From Dokdonella_A sp963834755 (lineage in GTDB: Bacteria; Pseudomonadota; Gammaproteobacteria; Xanthomonadales; Rhodanobacteraceae): a stretch of 64,000 bases of DNA. Below, piece after piece: positions 18,817-26,768 of the stretch. Position numbers and translations under genes: made by a program. The notes beneath the pieces are model-generated. The model saw only the letters and a list, made by a program, of their open reading frames with translations. It searched no databases and was not told the DNA's origin. Positions within the stretch are counted from its first letter, which is position 1. Each line of letters opens with the position of its first letter. The stretch spans positions 1-64,000 of the forward strand of contig CAWICQ010000013.1 in NCBI GenBank assembly GCA_963834755.1, written 5' to 3'.

Positions 18817-20349
18817 CTAGGGATCAAACCCGTTCGAAAAAACGAGATCGCCGACCGTGTGCGCCTCGTACGCGCCGATGTCGGCCTGGAAGCCGTCGAC
18901 GCGCGGAAAGCCCGTGCCGCGTTGATCGAAATCGAGCGCGAGGTTGTTGTTGCCCGTGTCGATTGCCGGGCTTTGGCTCCGCAGCGCGTGCGTTTGGGTC
19001 GGGCCGCCGTTGTCTTGCAGCGGTTCGAGCATCGGGTCGGTCGCGATCGTGTCGTCCGGGACGCTGAGCGCGGAAACCATGATCAGGTTGTTTGCACCGT
19101 CGAACGCACCGTTGCCGGTGCCGCAGAGATCCGCGCCGATCCCGGCGGCGAGCGTGTTGTTGGCGAGGATGGAGCTCTGCAGATCGTTTCCGGTCGCGGC
19201 GAGCGAAACACCGCCGCAACCGCTGGTACCGGCGGAATTGAATGCGACCGTGCTGTTCTCCATCTGCAGCGTGACGTTCGCGAGGCGCACTTCGAGCCCG
19301 GCGTTGCTTGCCGCGCCGTTCGAAGAGATGGTGCTGTTGACCACCGTCGCCGTCAGCGCGGCCGGTTCGAGGTAGGGCGAGAAGAAATACGCGCCGCCCG
19401 CGCTCGATGCGGCGCCGTTTCCGCTGATCGTCGAATCACGAATGATCGATCCCGGGGTGCCCGGCGTTCCGGATAGATCCACGCCCGCACCGAAACCGAT
19501 CCCTGACCCCGGCACCGTGCCAAGCGCGCTGTTGCCACTCACGGTGCTCGCGATGATCGTGGCGTTGTACAGCGTGCCGACCCCGCCGGCGACGTAGCTC
19601 GCGCCCGCTCCGCCGATGACCTTATTTTGCGAAATGATGCTCGAATCGAGCATCAGCGCGCCGTACGTCAATACGCCGCCGCCGCTCGCATAGGTTGCGA
19701 GCGCATCGCCCGCCGTGCATGACGTGACGACGACGCGCGACAGCGTGAGGAGACTGTACGGATTGGCGAAGTACGAATAGACGCAGCCGCCGATCGCATA
19801 AGGGCTGCCGCCCTTGAATCCGTATGCGATGGTCAGATCGTTGATCGCGATCGTGCCATTGCTGTAGATCGAAAAGACACGGTCGGCGTTGTTGCCGTCG
19901 ATCGTGAGCACATCCCGCCCGGGGCCCTGCAGGGTCAGGTCGTTGACGTCGATGAAAACCGCGCCGTCCGCCAACGTGATGACGCCGCATGACAGCTGGC
20001 TCATGTCGATGACGTCGCCGCTGAAGGCGCCAGCGACAACGACGCGAAGACTGCCATCGCTGCCATCGTCCGCGCAGTTCGTCACGGGCAGCGTCGATGC
20101 AGGTCGGTTGGTGCGCGGGCGGGCAAGCACCGACTGCGCGTGTGCGGCGCCCGGGCGTTCGACACGTGCTCCGCCACGTCTGAAACCCCAGTGCGGGGCG
20201 CCGGAGAGAAGCGCGTGCGCAGCGGGTTGCGCACAGACCGCCGCGGCAGGCGGCTCCGTCGCCGGAGCGAGCGAGAAAGCGACGGCGAGACACGCCGCCA
20301 GCGGGCTAAGACGTGGACGATGGCAAAACGGCGGCTGCGGATTGTTCAT
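18817..20349 (-). CDS. Secreted right-handed beta-helix protein (choice-of-anchor Q type)
   Basis: A 510-residue protein from ATG 20349 (AGGAG eight bases upstream); the frame is open to 20730 but that part is Arg/Pro-rich shadow. A signal segment (SPLAACLAVAFSLAPA) precedes a Pro/Ala/Arg-rich stretch. The helix domain has turns such as SLLTLSRVVVTSCTAG, ALMLDSSIISQNKV, TIIASTVSGNSALG and VTLQMENSTVAFNSAG. It then ends LEPLQDNGGPTQTHALRSQS, RGTGFPRVDGFQADIGAYE and the tail DLVFSNGFDP. It differs from its three relatives in lacking the CDQ/CDE end and the shared upstream promoter-like element, so it is the most diverged member. Confidence 0.85.
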   Translation of the reverse strand: MNNPQPPFCHRPRLSPLAACLAVAFSLAPATEPPAAAVCAQPAAHALLSGAPHWGFRRGGARVERPGAAHAQSVLARPRTNRPASTLPVTNCADDGSDGSLRVVVAGAFSGDVIDMSQLSCGVITLADGAVFIDVNDLTLQGPGRDVLTIDGNNADRVFSIYSNGTIAINDLTIAYGFKGGSPYAIGGCVYSYFANPYSLLTLSRVVVTSCTAGDALATYASGGGVLTYGALMLDSSIISQNKVIGGAGASYVAGGVGTLYNATIIASTVSGNSALGTVPGSGIGFGAGVDLSGTPGTPGSIIRDSTISGNGAASSAGGAYFFSPYLEPAALTATVVNSTISSNGAASNAGLEVRLANVTLQMENSTVAFNSAGTSGCGGVSLAATGNDLQSSILANNTLAAGIGADLCGTGNGAFDGANNLIMVSALSVPDDTIATDPMLEPLQDNGGPTQTHALRSQSPAIDTGNNNLALDFDQRGTGFPRVDGFQADIGAYEAHTVGDLVFSNGFDP

Positions 20350-20752
20350 GGAACGCTCCTGGGCGGTTTGCGGCGTCGGATCCGGTGACACCGGTGGCGA
20401 GGAACGATCGGCGTTTCCGCGTCGCATGTCCTGACGTTTTGTTCGCGCTTTTCCGACGGTTTTATTCCGGTGGCGTCCTGGGCCCGATCGGCTCGTCTTG
20501 CGGCGATTGCGAGGCTCCTGATCCAGCGCTGCAGCGAACGAGGGATCGGGGGTTGAGAGCCGGTTTCCTTCGTTCGACGCGAGCCAGGCTCCGCGGATAG
20601 GCGCGCGCAAGATCAGGTGGCGTGGTCGTCGAACCGTCGATTGCGGCGCTCCGATCCCAGGTCGACGGATCAAGGCAATGTCGGCTCGGTCTGATTCCGG
20701 AGCGCGCGCAGCAGGCGGCGGAATCAGCATGAGTCCATCACGATTGGATATC

Positions 20753-20799
20753 TAGACGTCTAAATGGCTATTGACGTCAAATGGATCACCGCGTAGAGT
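20753..20799 (+). promoter_or_regulatory. Promoter of the met operon with two GACGTC palindromes
   Basis: TTGACG (20771-20776), 17 bases, TAGAGT (20794-20799) forms a good sigma-70 promoter whose start site would fall just before the riboswitch. Two 10-bp palindromes, TAGACGTCTA (20753-20762) and TTGACGTCAA (20771-20780), lie 18 bp apart centre to centre; the second covers the -35 box. The first contains AGACGTCT, the exact MetJ met-box consensus. Confidence 0.65.
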
Positions 20800-20809
20800 C
20801 TTCGCACTG

Positions 20810-20926
20810 CTCATCAAGACCGGCTGAGGGACTGGCCCGAAGACGCCGGGGCAACCAGCGGATCCGTGACCGCATGGTGCCAACTCCCGCGGGGACGCGC
20901 GCAAGCGTGATCCGCCGAGAGATGAG
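20810..20926 (+). promoter_or_regulatory. SAM-I (S-box) riboswitch upstream of metX
   Basis: The conserved core strings are all present in order: ATCAAGA, GAGGGACTGGCCCGA, GCCGGGGCAACC, ATGGTGCCAACTCC and GAGAGATGAG. P1 is closed by CTCATC (20810-20815) with GATGAG (20921-20926). SAM-I aptamers bind S-adenosylmethionine and turn methionine genes off. No poly-T terminator follows. Downstream, CTCC and GGCCC/GGGC segments could pair around the GGAG ribosome site of metX, so control is probably at translation initiation (inference). Confidence 0.95.
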
Positions 20927-21019
20927 TTGCAGTTCGCGCCGGCTTCGTCGCCGTTTGCGACGTCTGCAATTCGTTTCCGGTTCTCCGCGGCCCGATGGGC
21001 GCGCCGATGGAGTATCGCG

Positions 21020-22075
21020 ATGACGTTTCATGCCGACGCTTTCGTTCCCGACGCGAATCCGAGCCTGGATTCGCCGCTGACATCGCACTGGAAACCGCTC
21101 GCGGACGAGAACTTGATTCGTTTCGCGCCGCGTCACGGCGCCGGCGCGCGCGAGGTCCGCGTTCGCTACGCGCTTCATGGCGCCGCCGGCGCGCCCGTGA
21201 TCGCCGTGCAGGGCGGCATTTCCGCAACGCGCCACGCCGGCTCGATCGACGGCCGCGTCGGCTGGTGGGACGGTATCGTCGGACTGGATTGCGCGATCGA
21301 TACGCGGCGGTTTCGCATCCTCTCGATCGAATGGCTTGATCGCGCGGATCTCGACGCATCTCTCGATACGTCGACTGTCACGGACGAGCGGGTTCGCGCG
21401 GTCGGCAGCGAAGATCAGGCCGATGCGATCGCCGCACTCTTGGGCGAACTTCGCATCCGGCGGCTGCACGCATTCGTCGGCGCATCGTACGGGGCGATGG
21501 TCGGCGTCGCGCTCGCCGCGCGCCATCCCGAACGCGTGCGCCGTCTGGTCGCGATCGCCGGGGCACACCGCGCGCATCCGCTCGCGATCGCGGTGCGCAA
21601 CCTGCAGCGCGAGATCGTGCGCCTCGCCGCGCGCCACGGCGATACGGCCGCCGGCCTGGATCTCGCGCGTCGACTCGCGATGACGACCTACCGTGGAGAA
21701 CGCGAATTCGCCGAACGTTGTGACGCCGCGCCGGCCTATCGCGACGGGCGCTATCGCTTCGCCGAGGAAGACTGGCTCAAAGCCGCCGGCGCAAACTTCG
21801 CCGGGCGCTTCAGCGCCGAGCGCTTTCTTGCGCTATCAGAATCGATCGACTTGCACGCGATCGCGCCCGAAGACGTGCGCGTGCCGACGACGCTGATCGG
21901 CATCGCGTCCGATCGCCTCGTCCCTCTGGCCGATCTTTGCGAACTGCAACGCCGCTGCGGCGCGCCGGCGACGCTGCACGTGATCGACTCGCGTTACGGA
22001 CACGACGCGTTCCTGAAGGAAACCGGCCAGATCGGTCCACTGATCGCCGAAACACTCGACGCGCGAGGAGCCTGA
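21020..22075 (+). CDS. metX: Homoserine O-acyltransferase (succinyl- or acetyl-)
   Basis: A 351-residue alpha/beta-hydrolase of the MetX family, which activates homoserine by acylation, the first committed methionine step. Visible are the oxyanion/early loop VIAVQGGISATRHAG, the nucleophile elbow GASYGAMVG (Ser in G-x-S-x-G), and the acid/base positions in GIASDRLVPL (Asp) and SRYGHDAFLKE (His). The start at 21020 has GGAG seven bases upstream; the frame is open back to 20927 but that is riboswitch leader. In Xanthomonadales such proteins often use succinyl-CoA; the sequence alone does not settle the donor. It is the first gene of metX-metB-hom, controlled by the SAM-I riboswitch. Confidence 0.9.
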   Translation: MTFHADAFVPDANPSLDSPLTSHWKPLADENLIRFAPRHGAGAREVRVRYALHGAAGAPVIAVQGGISATRHAGSIDGRVGWWDGIVGLDCAIDTRRFRILSIEWLDRADLDASLDTSTVTDERVRAVGSEDQADAIAALLGELRIRRLHAFVGASYGAMVGVALAARHPERVRRLVAIAGAHRAHPLAIAVRNLQREIVRLAARHGDTAAGLDLARRLAMTTYRGEREFAERCDAAPAYRDGRYRFAEEDWLKAAGANFAGRFSAERFLALSESIDLHAIAPEDVRVPTTLIGIASDRLVPLADLCELQRRCGAPATLHVIDSRYGHDAFLKETGQIGPLIAETLDARGA

Positions 22076-22076
22076 A

Positions 22077-23261
22077 ATGAGCGAATTTGCTCTGTGTACA
22101 CGCGCGGTGCGCGCCGGAATCGAATCGGACGCCCATCACGGCGCCGTTGTTCCCGCGCTGCACCTCAGCACGAACTACACCTTCGAAGCGTTCAACAAGA
22201 AGCGTCGTTACGATTATTCGCGCAGTGGTAATCCAACGCGCGACCTGCTTGCCGAAGCGCTGGCAGAACTCGAAGAGGGCGCCGGTGCGGTCGTGACCGC
22301 GAGCGGCATGGCCGCGGTCGCGCTCGTGCTCGAGCTCGTACCCGCGGGCGGACTTGTGCTCGCCGCGCACGACTGTTACGGCGGCACGTGGCGTCTTTTC
22401 GACGCATGGGCGAAGAAAGGACGTTTTCGGGTCATCTTCGCCGATCTCACGGATCCGGCGACATTGTCCGAAGCCTTGGCAGAAAAGCCCGATCTGGTCT
22501 GGATCGAAACGCCTTCGAATCCGCTGCTGCGCATCACCGATATCCGTCACGTCGCGCACGCTGCGCACGCGATCGGCGCGTGTTGCGTCGTCGACAACAC
22601 GTTCCTTTCGCCGATCCTGCAGCGGCCACTCGTGCTCGGCGCCGATATCGTCGTGCATTCGACGACGAAGTACATCAACGGCCACAGCGACATCGTCGGC
22701 GGCGCGGTCATCGCAAAAGATGCGGCCATTGTCGAGCGCCTGACCTGGTGGGCGAATTGTCTTGGCCTCACCGGCGCGCCGTTCGACAGCTACCTGACGC
22801 TGCGCGGCCTGCGCACGCTGGCGCCGCGCATTCGTGCGCACGAAGAAAACGCAGCGCTCGTCGCCGAGTTGCTCGACGATCATTCCGCCGTGACGCGCGT
22901 GTTCTGGCCGGGTCTCCGTGACCACGCAGGTCACGCGCTCGCCGCACGGCAGCAGCACGGGTTCGGCGCGATGCTGAGTTTCGAGCTGCCCGGTGGTTAC
23001 GCGGCGATCGAAGCGTTCGTCGATGGACTGCGTTGCTTCTCGCTGGCCGAATCGCTGGGCGGTGTGGAAAGTCTCGTCGCACACCCGGCGACGATGACGC
23101 ACGCGTCGATGGCTCCGGAAGCGCGCCGCAACGCCGGCATCGGCGATGCGCTGCTGCGTCTTTCGATCGGCATCGAGGATGGCGCGGATCTTTGCGCCGA
23201 TCTCGAAGCCGCACTCGCGCGCGCATCGGCAGCGCAGCCAGCGCGCAAGGCGCGCGCATGA
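22077..23261 (+). CDS. metB: Cystathionine gamma-synthase / O-succinylhomoserine sulfhydrylase (PLP enzyme)
   Basis: A 394-residue Cys/Met-metabolism PLP enzyme. Key strings are YDYSRSGNPTRDLLAEALAE, the cofactor-stacking region VVTASGMAAVALVLEL, ETPSNPLLRITDI, CCVVDNTFLSP, and the lysine motif HSTTKYINGHSDIVGGA where PLP is bound. The C-terminal SLAESLGGVESLVAHPATMTHA is typical of cystathionine gamma-synthases. It uses the acyl-homoserine made by MetX. It starts one base after the metX stop and overlaps hom by 4 bp (ATGA). Whether the sulfur donor is cysteine (MetB) or sulfide (MetZ) is not decidable here. Confidence 0.92.
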   Translation: MSEFALCTRAVRAGIESDAHHGAVVPALHLSTNYTFEAFNKKRRYDYSRSGNPTRDLLAEALAELEEGAGAVVTASGMAAVALVLELVPAGGLVLAAHDCYGGTWRLFDAWAKKGRFRVIFADLTDPATLSEALAEKPDLVWIETPSNPLLRITDIRHVAHAAHAIGACCVVDNTFLSPILQRPLVLGADIVVHSTTKYINGHSDIVGGAVIAKDAAIVERLTWWANCLGLTGAPFDSYLTLRGLRTLAPRIRAHEENAALVAELLDDHSAVTRVFWPGLRDHAGHALAARQQHGFGAMLSFELPGGYAAIEAFVDGLRCFSLAESLGGVESLVAHPATMTHASMAPEARRNAGIGDALLRLSIGIEDGADLCADLEAALARASAAQPARKARA

Positions 23262-24367
23262 GCGCGTTACCGGATTTCACCGATGTGCGCGACCGGCGCG
23301 CCGCGTTCGATGCGCGGGACGGAATCGCCGCCGTCCTGCTCGGCACCGGCGTGGTCGGCAGCGCGCTGCTGCGTCTCCTGGCAACTCCGGCCGGCTCGAG
23401 CGTGCGCCTTGTCGGCGTCGCCAACTCGAAACGCCAGCTCGTCGATGCGTCCGGACTCGATGCGCAAATCGGCGCGGCGTCACTCGCCGTTGCGGATGCC
23501 GGTCGCAGCGACGCGGCGTTGCTCGCGGCACTCGATCGCAGCGGTGCGTCGCGACGCGTGATCATCGACGCCACCGCATCGACTGAAACAGCGGCACGTC
23601 ACGCCGACTGGCTCACCGCGGGTTACGACATCGTCACCGCGAACAAGGCCGCGGCGGCGGCGCCGACGAAAACCTGGAACGCACTGCGCGACGTCTGGGA
23701 TCTCGGCGCTGGGTATGGCGACGCAGCGACCGTCGGTGCGGGATTGCCGGCGCTCTCGACGTTGCGCCGACTTCGCGCGTGCGGCGATGCGCTGGTCTCA
23801 CTCGAAGGCGTGTTCTCCGGCACGCTGTCGTGGCTTTTCAATCAATACGACGGCAGCCGGTCATTTTCCGCGTTGCTGCGCGAGGCGCACGCGTTCGGCT
23901 ACACCGAACCCGATCCACGCGCGGATCTTTGCGGCGCCGACGTGGTGCGCAAGCTTGTCATCCTGGCGCGCGCGGCCGGGCACACGCTCGACGCCGAAGA
24001 TGTCGAAAACGAAACGCTGGTACCCGCGCCGCTCGGCAATGTCGATGTGCCGGCGTTCCTCGCCCGCTCCGGCGTGCTCGACGATGCGATCGAGAATCGT
24101 CGTGCGGCGGCTGCTGCGCAAGGTCGCGTACTGCGCCATCTCGCGGCGCTGGACGAAAACGGCAAAGCGCGCGTTGGGCTCGTCGCAGTGATGCCCGATC
24201 ACCCGGCCGCGCGTCTGGCCGGTACGGACAATCTGTTCGTGCTGACGACGCAGCGTTACCGTTCGCGGCCGCTGGTGATCCAGGGACCGGGCGCTGGCGC
24301 TGAAGTCACCGCGCAAGCGTTGCTTGGGGATCTGCTTTCGCTGCGGACGGCGCGTCACGCGGCATAG
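23258..24367 (+). CDS. hom: Homoserine dehydrogenase
   Basis: A 369-residue protein. The N-terminal NAD(P)-binding loop is LLGTGVVGSALL, followed by the domain motif VIIDATASTETAARHADWL and DIVTANKAAAAAP, in which the Lys is conserved. The catalytic region has EGVFSGTLSWLFNQYDG and EPDPRADLCGADVVRKLVILAR. It lacks an aspartokinase half, so it is monofunctional, and reduces aspartate semialdehyde to homoserine for MetX. The start at 23258 overlaps the metB stop as ATGA. Its place in the riboswitch operon ties homoserine supply to the SAM level. Confidence 0.93.
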   Translation: MSALPDFTDVRDRRAAFDARDGIAAVLLGTGVVGSALLRLLATPAGSSVRLVGVANSKRQLVDASGLDAQIGAASLAVADAGRSDAALLAALDRSGASRRVIIDATASTETAARHADWLTAGYDIVTANKAAAAAPTKTWNALRDVWDLGAGYGDAATVGAGLPALSTLRRLRACGDALVSLEGVFSGTLSWLFNQYDGSRSFSALLREAHAFGYTEPDPRADLCGADVVRKLVILARAAGHTLDAEDVENETLVPAPLGNVDVPAFLARSGVLDDAIENRRAAAAAQGRVLRHLAALDENGKARVGLVAVMPDHPAARLAGTDNLFVLTTQRYRSRPLVIQGPGAGAEVTAQALLGDLLSLRTARHAA

Positions 24368-24376
24368 CGGTCTTCG

Positions 24377-24503
24377 CCTCTCCCGCTTGCGGGGGAGGCC
24401 GCCCGCAGGGCGGGTGAGGGTAGGTGTGGCGCATCCCTCAGAGAGGCTTCACTCCGAATGCCCTCACCCGACCCTCTCCCGCAAGCGGGAGAGGGCTGAG
24501 GGG
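24377..24503. repeat. Inverted pair of REP-type palindromes (family A)
   Basis: The left unit 24377-24421 has CTCTCCCGCTTGCGGGGGAG then GGGCGGGTGAGGGT; the right unit 24460-24503 is its inverted counterpart, CCCTCACCCGA then CTCTCCCGCAAGCGGGAGAG. A BIME-like pair between the convergent hom and DUF4097 genes, possibly also acting as a transcription or mRNA boundary. Confidence 0.88.
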
Positions 24504-25406
24504 TTACTGCCGCCGAACCTCGATGTCACCGCTGAAGGTCTGCAGCGTCACGCGCGCGTCGCTGCCGCCCATCGTCGCGTCGAGGCTGCTGCCCGGTCCG
24601 CGTTCTTCTTCCTTGACCTTGCCGAAGTCGCTGCGGATGCTGCCGCTGAATGTCGTCGCGCGCAGGTGCGCCGAGACGTCCGAAGGCAGGTACAGGTGCA
24701 CGTCGCCGCTCATCGTCTCGATGTCGACGCGTGCATCCTTGCTCGGCTTGCCGCGGAGATTGATGTCGCCGGATACCGTACCCGCGCTGATTTCGCGGTA
24801 CTCGCCGTTTTCGGCGTCGACGTCTCCGGACACGGTCTGCAGCTTGATCTGCCCGCCGAGTCCGCGTGCGCGCACATTGCCCGACACGGTTTCCAGATGT
24901 CCGCGTTCCGCTTTGCCGGTGAGATCGATGTTGCCGCTCACGCTGTCGATCTCGACTTCCTTCGCATCCGAATCGAGCCGCAGCTTGCCGCTGACGCTGT
25001 TGACGCTGAGCAGACGCCCGGCCACTGTGGACAGCGCAACGTCGGCGCTGACGACTTCGATTTTCAATTCGGCGTTGCGCGGCACTTTCAGATCGAGCGT
25101 GGTGTCGCCCATGCGCGAATCGGCGCCCCAACTGAACCAGCCTTGCTTGTCGGGCGGCTGCACCTTGATCGTCAGATGATCCGCGCCGCCGTCCACCGCG
25201 AGACCTTTGGCGCCGTCGCCGAGCGTGCCGGTGATCTGGACTTCGGGTTTGTCCCAGCCGCTGATGGTGACTTCGCCTTTGATGTTCGAGACGTCGATGC
25301 GCGCTTCCGCGCTGACGCTGCGCGTCTCGCTGATCGGCGTACCCGCGGCCGCCGCGCCGGATACGGCGAGCAGCAGCAACGCGGAATGGACGAGGGTGGA
25401 TTTCAT
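24504..25406 (-). CDS. DUF4097 beta-strand repeat protein, exported
   Basis: A 300-residue protein with a signal peptide (STLVHSALLLLAVSGAAAA) and then a regular series of short strand repeats: VTISGWDKPEVQITGTL, LLSVNSVSGKLRLDS, VEIDSVSGNIDLTG, HLETVSGNVRA, KLQTVSGDVDA, VDIETMSGDVHLYLPSD and VTLQTFSGDIEVRRQ. The recurring VSGD/VSGN string is the DUF4097 adhesin-like signature. Its role is unknown; family members are often under extracytoplasmic sigma control. Here it is the last gene of an operon with an ECF sigma factor and an anti-sigma-like protein, 15 bp after the latter. Confidence 0.88.
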   Translation of the reverse strand: MKSTLVHSALLLLAVSGAAAAGTPISETRSVSAEARIDVSNIKGEVTISGWDKPEVQITGTLGDGAKGLAVDGGADHLTIKVQPPDKQGWFSWGADSRMGDTTLDLKVPRNAELKIEVVSADVALSTVAGRLLSVNSVSGKLRLDSDAKEVEIDSVSGNIDLTGKAERGHLETVSGNVRARGLGGQIKLQTVSGDVDAENGEYREISAGTVSGDINLRGKPSKDARVDIETMSGDVHLYLPSDVSAHLRATTFSGSIRSDFGKVKEEERGPGSSLDATMGGSDARVTLQTFSGDIEVRRQ

Positions 25407-25421
25407 CGGGGCATAGCTCCG

Positions 25422-25910
25422 TCATCCGGCTTTCGCGCCGAATTGTTCCAGTTTCATGCGTTGTGCGTTGGTGCGGTTCAGCAGGCTGACCAGGAACACC
25501 GCATCGGGATGCTGATCCAGCGCCTGCTGCAGTTCGGAATGCGCCGCATCGAGCACGATGTTCGCGCCGGCGAGGCGCGGGTCCTGCCCCGTGCGCAATG
25601 CCTGATCGCGCGCTTGCTGCGGCGAGATGCGTTCGACCCGCGTCGCCGACGCGTAATCATCTGACGACGAAGGCGCGGCGCGCTCGCGCAGCGTGTAGAT
25701 CAGAAGGCTGCCCGCGATCGCGAGCACCGTGCCTGCCGCGGCGGCGAGCGGAATCCAACGACGTTGGGTGACGACGCGTGCATTCGGCGATGCATGCGGT
25801 GTTTCACCTTGCGCTTCGATGCGCGCGGCGATCGCCGGCCACAGATCGCGACCGGGCATGCGCGGCGCATTCATCGCGCGCAGGTTGCGCTGGATCTCGA
25901 ATTCGGTCAT
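25422..25910 (-). CDS. Anti-sigma-factor-like single-span membrane protein
   Basis: A 162-residue protein: a short cytoplasmic N-terminus (MPGRDLWPAIAARIEAQ), one membrane segment (about residues 52-72, WIPLAAAAGTVLAIAGSLLIY) and a periplasmic helical tail (ELQQALDQHPDAVFLVSLLN). Start and sigma stop overlap as ATGA, so the two are translated together. This layout and position indicate a regulator of the sigma factor; there is no recognisable ZAS motif. Confidence 0.7.
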   Translation of the reverse strand: MTEFEIQRNLRAMNAPRMPGRDLWPAIAARIEAQGETPHASPNARVVTQRRWIPLAAAAGTVLAIAGSLLIYTLRERAAPSSSDDYASATRVERISPQQARDQALRTGQDPRLAGANIVLDAAHSELQQALDQHPDAVFLVSLLNRTNAQRMKLEQFGAKAG

Positions 25911-26500
25911 GACGCCACTCCTAGCATTCCGCGCAACAAACCGCGCGCGCGATGCAATTGTGCTTTCGACGAGCCGACCGCCATGCCGAGCTCGCGGCCG
26001 ATCTCTTCGTGCTTCCAGCCTTCGACATCATGCAGCACGAGCACGGCCCGTGCGCGCGGCGGCAGCTTCGCCACCGCCTGCTCGAGATCGGCACGCTCGC
26101 CGGCGCAGAACGGCGTCAGCGGCTCGCTCGCCGCCTCGATCGCCTCGCTGCCGACCGCATCCTCGGGGTCGCGGGCGCGAAGATCCATCAGCGCGACGTT
26201 GACCGCGAGCCGATGCAGCCAGGTCGAAAACGCGCTCTCGAAGCGGAAACTGCCGAGCTTCTGCCAGGCACGCACGAAGGCCTCCTGAGACAATTCCTCG
26301 GCGCGCGACTCGTTCATGCCCGACAGCCGCCAGACCGCGCCGTGCACGCGCCCGGCGTGACGCCGGTACAGCGTCTCGAACGCCCGCATGTCGCCGGCCG
26401 CGGCGCGTCGCACCAGGTCCGCATCCGCGTCCGCGGACGGGGCGGATTCGGTCCTCGGCGCTTCCGTCATCATGAGGGGCATGGCAAGGCAGGCGCTCAT
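25907..26500 (-). CDS. RNA polymerase sigma factor, ECF (RpoE-like)
   Basis: A protein of up to 197 residues. Region 2: DMRAFETLYRRHAGRVHGAV, EELSQEAFVRAWQKLGSFR, FSTWLHRLAVNVALMDLRA. Region 4: LPPRARAVLVLHDVEGWKHEEIGREL and GSSKAQLHRARGLLRGML. It is first in an operon with the anti-sigma-like gene and the DUF4097 gene. The start is uncertain: ATGs at 26500, 26482, 26473 and 26470 are all possible and none has a good ribosome site. It probably drives envelope or secreted-protein genes; targets are not shown. Confidence 0.9.
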   Translation of the reverse strand: MSACLAMPLMMTEAPRTESAPSADADADLVRRAAAGDMRAFETLYRRHAGRVHGAVWRLSGMNESRAEELSQEAFVRAWQKLGSFRFESAFSTWLHRLAVNVALMDLRARDPEDAVGSEAIEAASEPLTPFCAGERADLEQAVAKLPPRARAVLVLHDVEGWKHEEIGRELGMAVGSSKAQLHRARGLLRGMLGVAS

Positions 26501-26617
26501 CTTGCCAGCTTGGATGCCCGTTTGGTGGCGAGGGTTTAGAGCGGGTTCGGGGCCTTGCCGCCGCTTATTCAGGCCGTAATGAGGAGGATTTTCGGTCCGC
26601 CAGCCGCTCTTGTTTCG

Positions 26618-26700
26618 CCATTCCGGCGAAAGGCGGAATCAATTTTGTGCTTGGAGGGAGACCATCGACGTGGGTCCCGGCATTCGCCGGGACGATGATC
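26618..26700. repeat. REP-type palindromes (family B)
   Basis: CATTCCGGCGAAAGGCGGAAT (about 26618-26640) and GTCCCGGCATTCGCCGGGAC (26674-26693). The same family occurs twice at 42381-42460. It lies between the sigma operon start and the end of a beta-helix gene. Confidence 0.75.
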
Positions 26701-26726
26701 GACTTGATGGAATGAGAGGCAGTTTC

Positions 26727-26756
26727 AAACCGGCTCACGCCGATGCGAGCCGGTTT
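26727..26756 (-). terminator. Terminator-like hairpin after a beta-helix gene
   Basis: AAACCGGCTC (26727-26736) pairs with GAGCCGGTTT (26747-26756), 10 bp around a 10-base loop, 13 bp beyond the stop of the minus-strand gene at 26769. Confidence 0.7.
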
Positions 26757-26768
26757 TCGGGATGGAAG

